Source of the DNA: UBA1140 sp964573285
GTDB lineage: Bacteria > Campylobacterota > Campylobacteria > Campylobacterales > Sulfurovaceae
Assembly: GCA_964573285.1 (NCBI GenBank)
Contig: CAZNJD010000066.1
Span: 1 to 12,242, forward strand
DNA length: 12,242 nt
Direction: 5' to 3'
Shown here: in pieces, positions 1 to 6,678 of the stretch
Numbering within the stretch: position 1 is the stretch's first letter
How the letters are laid out: the number at the start of each line of letters is the position of its first letter
Made by a program: the position numbers and the translations under genes
The notes under the pieces: generated by a model
The model's database searches: none
The model's input: only the letters and a program-made list of their open reading frames with translations
Told to the model about the DNA's origin: nothing

Positions 1-600
1 CAAGGTTCAATAGACTCAGAGATAATTTTTTTATTTTGTTTATAATATCTAGTAATAATCTGTTTACCATCTTTTTCTATAGGAGCTAAGAGTATTCCTC
101 CATCAACTAACTGTTCAAAAAGAACTTTAGGTATTTTTGTAGTTGTGGCTGAAAAGAGTATTCTATCATAAGGGGCATACTCTTTCCAACCTCTTTGACC
201 ATCATCAAAACGGGTAAAAATATTATTGATTTTTTCTCTACGAAATCTCTCTTTTGCCTCTTTGAGTAGCGCATCTATTCTCTCAATTGTGAATACTCTC
301 CGACATATCCTAGATAGAAAGGATAGCAGCTTGGTAACCACTTCCACACCCTATTTCTAAGATGGAATCAGCCCCTTGGACTTCAAGATATTGTGTCATT
401 TTGGCTACAGTAAGAGGTGAAGATATCCATTGGTTCTCTTGCATAGGAAGAGCATCTAATTGATAAGCAATATAACCAAAGCCTATTGGTACAAACTCTT
501 TTCTATTTACTTCCAAAAAAGCTTTTTTGACATACGGGTAGAGTTTAAATTTTTTTTCAATCTCTTCTACCATCTGCTCTTGATTTATTCCCAATGTCAT
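1..600 (-). pseudogene. pcm: Protein-L-isoaspartate O-methyltransferase, frameshifted; 3' end beyond the window
   Basis: Pcm methylates L-isoaspartyl residues in damaged cytosolic proteins, using S-adenosylmethionine. The first 96 codons give a normal N-terminus: an ISSPLTVAKMTQYLE segment (residues 59-73) and the SAM-binding motif ILEIGCGSGYQAA (80-92). The frame then meets a stop at 310-312. Read in the other frame from that point to base 1, the homology continues without a break: RRVFTIERIDALLKEAKERF, then GWKEYAPYDRILFSA and LVDGGILLAP, all expected in Pcm. A TCTA-TCTA duplication (311..318) at the junction explains the shift; with one copy removed the text reads LSRICRRVF in frame. The start at 600 has a GGA-type ribosome binding site. 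Only the last few residues lie outside the window. It could be a true pseudogene, a recent reversible mutation or an assembly error. Identity is secure; inactivity is an inference from the frameshift. Confidence 0.85.
311..318. repeat. 4-bp tandem duplication (TAGA x2) that breaks pcm
   Basis: The plus strand reads TAGATAGA (TCTATCTA on the coding strand). Deleting one TAGA restores the Pcm reading frame exactly at the point where the family alignment breaks, with no residue gained or lost against the expected pattern. Two copies only, so it is not a classical hypermutable repeat. Confidence 0.75.
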
Positions 601-664
601 ATATTTTATTTCCTACTAATTAAATAAGTTAATAGGAATTTTATCTAAAATGTGATTAAAAACA

Positions 665-1054
665 TTAGTTTCTATCGTTTGCTATAAGTGAATTTAACTT
701 TTCATTTAATTTATCATCTTTGAAATTGATAAAATCTATTCTATCTACCATGAGTTCTATTGTTGGCATCTCTTTTAAAATAATATTTGATAATACTTCT
801 GATAATAAATCATCTTTTGAGAGTTTGACAGAAAATAGTTCATCATCACTAAGATAAAAATATACTCTATCTCTATTTTTAATAATATTTAAACTCTCTT
901 TTCTATTCAAACTATTATAAATATATAGAATAAGAACTGAAACTATAGTACTACTTATGATTGTAATAATCAATAAACTTTTTGATATAAGATATAGTAA
1001 TATCGTAATCAATGGGATTGTAATTATAAAAATATGATTAATATCGTATTCCAT
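665..1054 (-). CDS. Small membrane protein of unknown function
   Basis: I do not recognise this 129-residue protein. Residues about 8-28 and 28-48 are strongly hydrophobic (rich in I, L, T, S) and form one long or two closely spaced membrane segments. A basic stretch follows (NRKESLNIIKNRDR), then a soluble acidic/hydrophobic tail of about 70 residues (YFYLSDDELFSVKLSKDDLL and on), predicted to be cytoplasmic by the positive-inside rule. The start at 1054 is supported by a good AAAGGAG site about 6 bases upstream. It ends 64 bp before pcm on the same strand, so the two may share a transcript, but nothing ties their functions together. An AT-rich leader of about 190 bp precedes it. Confidence 0.7.
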   Translation of the reverse strand: MEYDINHIFIITIPLITILLYLISKSLLIITIISSTIVSVLILYIYNSLNRKESLNIIKNRDRVYFYLSDDELFSVKLSKDDLLSEVLSNIILKEMPTIELMVDRIDFINFKDDKLNEKLNSLIANDRN

Positions 1055-1153
1055 TTTTATCTCCTTTGTTATTTATTCTGAAGAAGAATATCAAATATCT
1101 GTGTATTATTTGAATATATATTTATAAGAGAGAAAGTAATAACATAATTTAAT

Positions 1154-1159
1154 ATTATA
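1154..1159 (-). promoter_or_regulatory. Candidate -10 box for the small membrane protein
   Basis: The minus strand reads TATAAT within a TTATAATATT context, about 100 bp upstream of the start at 1054. The surrounding leader is extremely AT-rich, so a chance match is quite possible. No convincing -35 is seen. Confidence 0.25.
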
Positions 1160-1206
1160 ATGTGAATATAAGTAACATTCAAAAAAATATAGATAATATA
1201 AATGAA

Positions 1207-1243
1207 TATTATGTAACTTTTTGAAGCATATTTTGTTACAATA
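1207..1243 (-). terminator. Inverted repeat just after the CAP gene, possible weak terminator
   Basis: Arms TATTATGTAAC (1207-1217) and GTTACAATA (1235-1243) pair over 9 bp with a 2-nt bulge and enclose a 17-nt loop, directly behind the stop codon of the CAP-domain gene. The transcript continues into A/U-rich sequence, but a pure U run appears only about 20 nt later. Termination is therefore only suggested; the repeat might instead be an operator. Confidence 0.3.
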
Positions 1244-1245
1244 CG

Positions 1246-2244
1246 CTACTTATAAAGTTTTGCTTTCATATCTCTATTAAAAAGAGGTTTATCTTCATCC
1301 AATCCATTCCACTCTAACTCTACAGAATAATAATCTGCTGTTTGACCCAAAAGTGTAAATTTCATAAAAATATTTTTACCTTTATACTTCTCATCTGCAA
1401 TATTATCATTTGTCCCTCTCATTATAATAGTTTTGCCATCTTTACTTATAGAATTGAACTCTAAAGTGTTTGGATACTTTCCATTATTAAAAATTTCAAA
1501 ATCTTTTACTTTAGCTGTTTGTAAATCATTACTGAACTCAATAACCCCATTTCTATTATCACTTCTAGTACAGTTTACTCTATCTTCGACTACCAACTCA
1601 ATAGGAAATTTCTTACCTGCTAAAGATATAGTAGTAGGAATAGCCCCTGTATATATATCACTCTTATCATAATTACTACAATATGGCTTCTCTTGTTTCC
1701 CATTTAAAGAGCTGTTTCCAGCTTTATAATATTTACATACATATACAAATCCATTTTTGAAATTACCTCTTTTATATTGAGCTGTAGCACACCCTACCTC
1801 AGTAGTATCTTGCCAAATAACTTGTGTATAGTGACCACACGCAAATTGAGCATCACAACTTCCATCATCATAATGATAATGTAGCTCCTCTTTATCAAAC
1901 CAATGTGGCATTGCATCATATATGCTCAAAGGTCTATTTTCACTAGAAGCATAAAGATTTTCACCATAATTTTTAGCATGATTATTTTGGGTATCATGTT
2001 CAAATTTTCCATTATTAGCTAAAGTGTTAGCATAAACTCTAGCAGCATTTTCCAAATCTATACTATAAGTTAAAGGAGAATCTGCAAAATATATATCTCG
2101 TTTTTCATTATGTGCTGTTATAACATCTTTTTGAGTATCTGTCATAATTGCCCTAGTCGTTGCTGCATTCTCTATTTGAGGGGTATCACCACCACATCCT
2201 AATAAAATCAATATACCTGCTACTGTTATTAATTTTAAAAACAT
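1246..2244 (-). CDS. CAP (SCP/PR-1) domain lipoprotein with an extra C-terminal domain
   Basis: A 332-residue exported protein. A hydrophobic signal ends in a lipobox LLGC with the lipidated cysteine at residue 17, so it should be anchored in a membrane facing the periplasm or exterior. Residues about 38-178 form a CAP/SCP domain: QKDVITAHNEKRD at the start, H83 and YGENLY (E95) as cavity residues, the signature CGHYTQVIWQDTTEVGCA (136-152, with H138), and VYVCKYYKAGN (167-177). C136, C151 and C170 may form disulfides. Residues about 185-332 (starting near KPYCSNYDKSDIYTG) are a beta-rich region I do not recognise. Bacterial CAP proteins have few proven activities, so the molecular role is open. 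It lies 11 bp behind the WG-repeat-like lipoprotein gene and is probably co-transcribed; its AAGGA site overlaps the intergenic gap. Confidence 0.88.
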   Translation of the reverse strand: MFLKLITVAGILILLGCGGDTPQIENAATTRAIMTDTQKDVITAHNEKRDIYFADSPLTYSIDLENAARVYANTLANNGKFEHDTQNNHAKNYGENLYASSENRPLSIYDAMPHWFDKEELHYHYDDGSCDAQFACGHYTQVIWQDTTEVGCATAQYKRGNFKNGFVYVCKYYKAGNSSLNGKQEKPYCSNYDKSDIYTGAIPTTISLAGKKFPIELVVEDRVNCTRSDNRNGVIEFSNDLQTAKVKDFEIFNNGKYPNTLEFNSISKDGKTIIMRGTNDNIADEKYKGKNIFMKFTLLGQTADYYSVELEWNGLDEDKPLFNRDMKAKLYK

Positions 2245-2255
2245 AAAATATCCTT

Positions 2256-2708
2256 CTATTCTTCTATCAAGAGACCTGTTCTATCAATTCTTTTCCACTC
2301 TCCACCATTTAAAATACTATATCCATCTTCCATATCCTCTTTACATCCAACACATATCTCTGCAATACCATTATGAAAAGGAAACGCATAATCATAAAAA
2401 GGAGGTAAAATCATATCTAAGTTCTTATCAAAAAAACCGATTTTACCATCTATTTTAGTTCTAGCCAATCCTTCATTAAATAAATCAGGTTTATCTTTTT
2501 CATCTAAAATTACACTCATTGCTTTTCCATCTCTCCGAATATAGTACCACTTACCATTTATATATTTAAGAGCTAAGTTATTTTGTTGAAAATCCAAAGA
2601 TTGTAGAGTTGTTGCATCAAGATAAGTTGCATATCTTTTTTTGGTTATAGTTGTACTAGTACACCCTATAAATATAAAAAAAAGCAAAAAAACAGTTTTT
2701 TTTTTCAT
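2256..2708 (-). CDS. Small lipoprotein with WG-repeat-like sequence
   Basis: A 150-residue protein with a short basic N-terminus, a hydrophobic core and a lipobox-like FIGC with the cysteine at residue 16, indicating a lipoprotein. The body contains segments typical of WG/KWG beta repeats: LKYINGKWYYIRRDGK, then FNEGLARTKIDGKIGFFDKN (about 77-96), LPPFYDYAFPFHNGIAEI, and a final GGEWKRIDRTG. Such repeats are usually binding or structural modules on the cell surface; no enzymatic residues stand out. The start at 2708 has an AGAGG site and lies about 13 bases from the predicted transcription start. Oddly, the ATG is followed at once by ten adenines (2696-2705 on the plus strand as T10), which could slip in replication. 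It is the first gene of a two-gene unit with the CAP-domain lipoprotein. Confidence 0.75.
   Translation of the reverse strand: MKKKTVFLLFFIFIGCTSTTITKKRYATYLDATTLQSLDFQQNNLALKYINGKWYYIRRDGKAMSVILDEKDKPDLFNEGLARTKIDGKIGFFDKNLDMILPPFYDYAFPFHNGIAEICVGCKEDMEDGYSILNGGEWKRIDRTGLLIEE
2696..2705 (-). repeat. A10 homopolymer directly after a start codon
   Basis: Codons 2-5 of the WG-like lipoprotein gene read as ten consecutive A on the coding strand. A one-base slip would frameshift the gene at codon 4-5. Poly-A/T tracts in AT-rich genomes can be neutral, and AAA codons after ATG are common in signal sequences. Confidence 0.6.
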
Positions 2709-2727
2709 CCCACGACCTCTGAGATAA

Positions 2728-2733
2728 ATTATA
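2728..2733 (-). promoter_or_regulatory. Extended -10 promoter of the lipoprotein pair
   Basis: The minus strand reads TTGCTATAAT, a consensus TATAAT with an extended TGC in front. Expected initiation is near 2721, giving a leader of about 13 nt that still contains the AGAGG ribosome binding site. It sits between the nifSU terminator and the start codon at 2708, which is where a new transcription unit should begin. Confidence 0.5.
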
Positions 2734-2768
2734 GCAATAAAAGATTAAAATAAAATTATAAAATTAAT

Positions 2769-2789
2769 ATGATGGGAAAATCCCACCAT
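2769..2789 (-). terminator. Rho-independent terminator of nifS-nifU
   Basis: In the minus-strand RNA, AUGGUGGGA pairs with UCCCAUCAU (9 bp including one G-U pair) around a UUU loop. It starts about 8 nt after the nifU stop at 2797 and is followed by a U-rich tract (AUUAAUUUUAUAAUUUUA). On the other strand the stem has an A-C mismatch and no U tract, which fixes the direction. Confidence 0.7.
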
Positions 2790-2796
2790 AAGTATA

Positions 2797-4719
2797 TCAG
2801 ATAGGAAGAACTCGAATATTACTATCAAGTTTTTCTCGTAAAATATTTTCAATGGCAAAAAGAGTTCCTGTTGCAGAACTAGCACATCCACTACATGCAC
2901 CAAGATAACGAATATATATATCAATATTTGCACCATTCTCTTTGATGTCTAGTATTTCCATATCACCACCATCCATTACAAGCATTTGACGAATATTATC
3001 ATCTATTACTTTATTAACTGCTTTTAACTTCTGAACCACAGTCATTTGAGCAAAATCAACCTGCCCACCTGTTGCCATTGTATCTGCTGTTTGACTCATT
3101 TTTTCTTTTTCATACTCTTCAAGTAAATCAACTAAATAAATATCTTTGGCTTCATGTCCACCAGGTCTGATACATGATTTACAAAATGCACCTGCTTTAG
3201 TATAATCTGTAATCTCTTCAATAGTCGTAAGGTCGTTTAGACGAATTACCTCTCTTAGAGTTGAAAGAGATACCCTTGCACATTCACAAACTATAACCTC
3301 TTGTTCAAAACTCTCCATATCAACACCTTTGTATTGTGATGCTGCTTTTTTAATTACATCATAAGCCATGACAGAACAGTTTTTAGAGATAACACCATTT
3401 TGAATATAATTATGCTCTTCATGGTCAACTTCTAATGTATAAACCATAGCCATATCATTATCATCAATCTCTATTTTATAAGAGTTTCTATCTATGGTTC
3501 TCCAATCTCTCGGAGTAAGTTCATGAACACCATCCATATCTCTATAAGAAGAGACAATATATCCATTATGAACCCAATTTATAAATCTATTTTCATCAAA
3601 ATTCAAATCATCAATAACAAAACAGTCAAATCCTATATTTTTAAAATCTTCAACTCTCTCTTTTTTATAACTATCAAAATCTCTAAACGGTAGCTTACTT
3701 GTAGTTACTTCAACTACTTTGTTTTCATCTTCAAAAACAAAATCTGGGTTCATAGATTTTGTTTTATCCTGATTAAATCTCCAAAAAGTTCCATCACCTA
3801 CAAATCTAATAGGAAGGTTTCTAGTATGAAAATACTCTTCATATTTTGTCTCTATACTATTTTTCCCACCTTTAGTTGTTCCTCTTGGTTTATTTAAACT
3901 AGCATATTGTTCTGCAAATTTCACTGTTTTGAAATGAGTAGCCTCTTTTAATTCTTCTGCCGTTTTTTTAGCAGTCTCTGGATTAAACATTCTATTATCA
4001 TAAGTTTGAGAATAACTTCTAATTTCACTTTCATGAATATGAGATACAATATCTTCATTTTTTAAATCTTGTACTTCAATCCATTTTCCACTATTATCTA
4101 AAAGTTTATGGTCTTTTGTAAAAACAAAAAATCCAGGATTACCATTTGATACTGTTTTGAGATAAACTCTTACTAGATAATCTTTTGGAACTTTATAAGA
4201 TATAACTCTTTTTACTTTTGCATTTTCTAAACCTTGTTTAGTATATACTGCAACCTCATCACCCTCTCTTATCTCTCCAATTGGAATTTTGCCTTTTGGT
4301 GTAAGAACAGGCATAAAATATGGTGAACAGTGCATCTTTTGTGGTGGAACAGCAGGAGTATCAGGATTATCACGCATAGCATGTTCTACATCTATATTTG
4401 TAATCTTGACAGCCTCATCAACTGTTTTACCTTTACATAAATTAGCCATAGTGTCACTACTTGCTATTGCTGTACCACAACCAAAACTTTTGAATTTTGA
4501 TTCTATAATAATATCAGTTTTGGGGTCAACAGCCCAATAGAGTCTAACTGCATCTCCACAACTCTCTGCTCCAAAATCTGCAACAATTAGTTTTGCACCC
4601 ATTGCATCAGCTTGTTCTTGTGTAATCTCACCCATATTTTGAGGATTATTCATCAAATTTGTTACTTTTTGGCTATACTCATCCCAGATGGTACCACCTA
4701 TTAAACTATCCATTCCCAT
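2797..4719 (-). CDS. nifU: NifU Fe-S cluster scaffold protein interrupted by an intein
   Basis: NifU receives sulfur from NifS, builds [Fe-S] clusters and hands them to apoproteins in the cytosol; in Campylobacterota the Nif pair serves general Fe-S biogenesis. The 640-residue product exceeds the usual length of about 325 because residues 131-447 are an intein; the exteins add to 323. Modules: IscU-like scaffold with C54 (ESCGD), C81 (FGCGTAIASS) and, after splicing, C448 joined to PPQKMH to give HCSVMAYD; a central BFD-like [2Fe-2S] module with CxC (C478, C480) and CxxC (C513, C516); and a C-terminal NifU domain with GACSGCASS (C609, C612). All cluster ligands are present. Its AAGGA site lies 7 bases before ATG and the gene starts 14 bp after nifS, so the pair is one operon, closed by a terminator at 2769-2789. 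Unspliced protein would have a 317-residue insert beside the active-site cysteine. Confidence 0.95.
   Translation of the reverse strand: MGMDSLIGGTIWDEYSQKVTNLMNNPQNMGEITQEQADAMGAKLIVADFGAESCGDAVRLYWAVDPKTDIIIESKFKSFGCGTAIASSDTMANLCKGKTVDEAVKITNIDVEHAMRDNPDTPAVPPQKMHCSPYFMPVLTPKGKIPIGEIREGDEVAVYTKQGLENAKVKRVISYKVPKDYLVRVYLKTVSNGNPGFFVFTKDHKLLDNSGKWIEVQDLKNEDIVSHIHESEIRSYSQTYDNRMFNPETAKKTAEELKEATHFKTVKFAEQYASLNKPRGTTKGGKNSIETKYEEYFHTRNLPIRFVGDGTFWRFNQDKTKSMNPDFVFEDENKVVEVTTSKLPFRDFDSYKKERVEDFKNIGFDCFVIDDLNFDENRFINWVHNGYIVSSYRDMDGVHELTPRDWRTIDRNSYKIEIDDNDMAMVYTLEVDHEEHNYIQNGVISKNCSVMAYDVIKKAASQYKGVDMESFEQEVIVCECARVSLSTLREVIRLNDLTTIEEITDYTKAGAFCKSCIRPGGHEAKDIYLVDLLEEYEKEKMSQTADTMATGGQVDFAQMTVVQKLKAVNKVIDDNIRQMLVMDGGDMEILDIKENGANIDIYIRYLGACSGCASSATGTLFAIENILREKLDSNIRVLPI
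3379..4329 (-). mobile_element. Intein in NifU with a Vsr/PD-(D/E)XK-like endonuclease region
   Basis: 317 codons in frame within nifU (precursor residues 131-447). Block A: C131 starts CSPYFMPVLTPKGKIPIGEI, then REGDEVAVYT. Block B: TKDH with T201 and H204, followed by a KWIEVQDL segment. Block F: VYTLEVDHEEHNYI with H436. Block G: NGVISKN ending at N447, followed by extein C448. The expected route is a C131 N-S shift, transfer to C448, and N447 cyclisation. The penultimate residue is K446, not the usual His. Between the Hint halves (about 240-395) there is no LAGLIDADG or HNH; instead E290, then MNPDFVFEDENKVVEVTTSK (323-342, with D326 and E337), then FKNIGFDCFVIDDLNF, which resembles Vsr/DUF559-type PD-(D/E)XK nucleases. 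T339 stands where the catalytic Lys of (D/E)xK would be. The intein call is firm; endonuclease type is likely, its activity unknown. Confidence 0.93.
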
Positions 4720-4733
4720 TTTATTTTCCTTTA

Positions 4734-5924
4734 TTATAATTTACTATCATGACCCTCTGGGGCATACGCATAAGAGCTTGAAATCTCTCTAAGTCTCTTA
4801 ACAGCATCTTTTACAATTTTTAGAGTATAATCTAGCTCCTCTTGTGTAGTATATCTACTTAATGAAAAACGAATTGCAGTGTGAGCTAAATCATCATCTG
4901 CTCCAATTGCTTCCATTACAGAGTTAGCTTCCAAATCTTCACTAGCACATGCACTTCCAGTACTTGCACCAATTCCTGCACAATTTAAATCCCATAACAT
5001 AGACTCACCCTCTATTCCTCTAAATGAAATCAAAATAGTATTTGGTGTTCTTTTATCTCTTGGAGTAACTACAAAAGTATCAGAAATTTTAAGCAACTCA
5101 TCTTCAAAAGCATCTCGCATCTCTCTTATTTCAGTCATCTCATAATCGAGTGAATCAACTGCTTGTTCCATAGCTTTACCCATACCCACAATACCTGCTA
5201 CATTTAGAGTACCTGAACGGTATCCACCCATTTGTGAGCCACCATGTAGTAGAGGTATAAGCTCTCTACCTTTTTTGATATATAATGCACCTATACCTTT
5301 TGGGCCATGAAACTTATGTGCTGAAAAGGTTAAATAGTCCACATTAAAACTCTGAACATCTACAGGTATTTTCCCAATAGCTTGAACTGCATCTGTATGA
5401 AAGAGTACATTATATTCAGCACATATAGCACCAATCTCTTCTACAGGAAATATCCCACCTGTTTCATTATTTGCCATCATAATAGATACCAAGGCTGTCT
5501 TGTTTGTGATATTATCTCTAAGAGTTTGTGCATCAATTAATCCCTTATTATTAATCGGCAAATAGGTAACACGACACCCTTGTGACTCAATAAACTTCGC
5601 AGTTGCAATTACTGATGGATGTTCAACTTCACTCAATATAATATGGTTTTTTCTACCAGTTAATATATATTGGAAATAGATACTTTTGAGTACCCAGTTA
5701 TTACTCTCTGTAGCACATGAAGTAACTACTACACTATCCTCTTTGGGTGCATGAATACCTGCATATATCTTCTCCATCGCCTGTTTGAGAGGCTGATGTG
5801 TTTCACTTGCAAACGCATGAAGTGAGTTTGGGTTACCATATTTTTGCACAAAGAAAGGTTCCATTTCTGCAAAAACTTGTGGGTCAACAATAGTTGTTGC
5901 ATTATTATCTAAATAAACACGCAT
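4734..5924 (-). CDS. nifS: Cysteine desulfurase NifS
   Basis: A 396-residue, PLP-dependent class V aminotransferase-fold enzyme that converts cysteine to alanine and passes the persulfide sulfur to NifU. Visible features: the N-terminal YLDNNATT; H102 (EVEHPSV), which stacks on PLP; NNETGGIFP (152-160); HTDAVQ with D178 and Q181; the PLP lysine K204 in SAHKFHGPKG; GGSQMGGYRSGT (228-239); and the catalytic cysteine C325 in STGSACASED, with the short-loop arrangement typical of NifS/IscS-group enzymes. Length is normal and no key residue is missing. The start at 5924 has AAGGA 6 bases upstream. First gene of the nifS-nifU operon, divergent from folE. With an intein in its partner, NifS could supply sulfur before a mature scaffold exists. 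Confidence 0.96.
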   Translation of the reverse strand: MRVYLDNNATTIVDPQVFAEMEPFFVQKYGNPNSLHAFASETHQPLKQAMEKIYAGIHAPKEDSVVVTSCATESNNWVLKSIYFQYILTGRKNHIILSEVEHPSVIATAKFIESQGCRVTYLPINNKGLIDAQTLRDNITNKTALVSIMMANNETGGIFPVEEIGAICAEYNVLFHTDAVQAIGKIPVDVQSFNVDYLTFSAHKFHGPKGIGALYIKKGRELIPLLHGGSQMGGYRSGTLNVAGIVGMGKAMEQAVDSLDYEMTEIREMRDAFEDELLKISDTFVVTPRDKRTPNTILISFRGIEGESMLWDLNCAGIGASTGSACASEDLEANSVMEAIGADDDLAHTAIRFSLSRYTTQEELDYTLKIVKDAVKRLREISSSYAYAPEGHDSKL

Positions 5925-5976
5925 TTTTTTCCTTTAATTTTAAATCAGACAAACTTAGTCCTAATTAGCTTTTCCC

Positions 5977-5982
5977 ATATTA
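5977..5982 (-). promoter_or_regulatory. Candidate -10 box of nifS-nifU
   Basis: The minus strand reads TAATAT preceded by ATG (GATGTAATATGG) about 50 bases upstream of the nifS start, implying a leader of roughly 45 nt. No -35 is clear, as is usual for this phylum. The leader contains a loose GACTAAGTTTGTC dyad too weak to call an operator. Confidence 0.4.
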
Positions 5983-6067
5983 CATCACTAAACCTTAAAG
6001 TCTAATAATGTTTTTAAAAATCTTGTGATTATATTGCTTTTGTGTTTAATCTTCTATAAAGTTATGC

Positions 6068-6073
6068 TAATAT
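6068..6073 (+). promoter_or_regulatory. Extended -10 promoter of folE
   Basis: TATGCTAATAT contains TGC-TAATAT, an extended -10 about 30 bases before the ATG at 6103, predicting a leader of about 22 nt. It lies inside the longer possible reading frame that begins at 6025 and so argues for the shorter start. Confidence 0.45.
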
Positions 6074-6102
6074 TTCAAAAAAAATTCAATAAGAGAACTA
6101 TT

Positions 6103-6678
6103 ATGGATAATAAAGAGTTTGAAGAAACTATCACAAAAGTACTAGAACATATAGGTGAAGACCCAACTAGAGAAGGGTTAATTAAAACCCCAAGTCGTGT
6201 AGCTAAAGCACTACAGTTTCTAACAGAGGGTTATCATCAAGACCCAAAAGAGATACTAAATCAAGCACTATTTACTAGTAGTAATGATGAGATGGTAGTA
6301 GTAAGAGATATAGAGTTCTACTCTATGTGTGAACATCATATGTTGCCAATTATAGGACGAGTACATGTAGCATATATCCCTGATGGTAAAGTAGTAGGAC
6401 TATCCAAAATCCCAAGAATTGTAAATGTATTTGCAAGACGACTACAAATCCAAGAACAGATGACCGAACAGATAGCAGATGCTATTAGTGAGACTATCAA
6501 ACCAAAAGGTGTAGCTGTCGTAGTTCATGCACGGCATATGTGTATGGAGATGAGAGGAGTACAAAAGATTAACTCTACTACAGTTAGTTCAGCTCTTAGA
6601 GGACTTTTTAAAAGTGACCAAAGAACTAGAACTGAATTCTATAATATAATCAATACCCCTGCTCCATCTAACTTTTAG
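6103..6678 (+). CDS. folE: GTP cyclohydrolase I
   Basis: FolE opens GTP to 7,8-dihydroneopterin triphosphate, the first step of tetrahydrofolate (and, in many bacteria, queuosine precursor) synthesis, as a cytosolic homodecamer. The 191-residue product has the family hallmarks: GEDPTREGLIKTPSRVAKA near the N-terminus; EFYSMCEHHMLP with zinc ligands C76 and H79 and the catalytic H78; a central GKVVGLSKIPRIVNVFARRLQIQE block; and HARHMCMEMRGVQK with the third zinc ligand C147. I chose the start at 6103 because family members begin close to this point, an AAGAG site lies 7 bases upstream, and a promoter sits just before it. The frame is open from 6025, which would add 26 hydrophobic residues foreign to FolE. 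Its last 11 bases overlap the convergent DUF4153-like gene. Confidence 0.95.
   Translation: MDNKEFEETITKVLEHIGEDPTREGLIKTPSRVAKALQFLTEGYHQDPKEILNQALFTSSNDEMVVVRDIEFYSMCEHHMLPIIGRVHVAYIPDGKVVGLSKIPRIVNVFARRLQIQEQMTEQIADAISETIKPKGVAVVVHARHMCMEMRGVQKINSTTVSSALRGLFKSDQRTRTEFYNIINTPAPSNF

Noticed and set aside
1433..1672. Plus-strand frame opposite the CAP lipoprotein gene
   Set aside because: It lies wholly antisense to a clear CAP-family gene, has no ribosome binding site and resembles no known protein.
2745..2936. Minus-strand frame overlapping the 3' end of nifU
   Set aside because: It reads nifU in another frame and runs through the terminator hairpin; low-complexity hydrophobic product.
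3379..4329. Extra NifU segment as an ordinary domain insertion or a frameshifted neighbour gene
   Set aside because: Splicing blocks occur in order and the flanks rejoin into an exact scaffold motif, so an intein explains it better.
4289..4540. Plus-strand frame opposite the nifU N-extein and intein junction
   Set aside because: Antisense shadow of strongly conserved NifU codons, with no start signal.
6025..6102. Longer N-terminus for FolE
   Set aside because: Adds 26 hydrophobic residues not found in the family and would place the likely promoter inside the gene.
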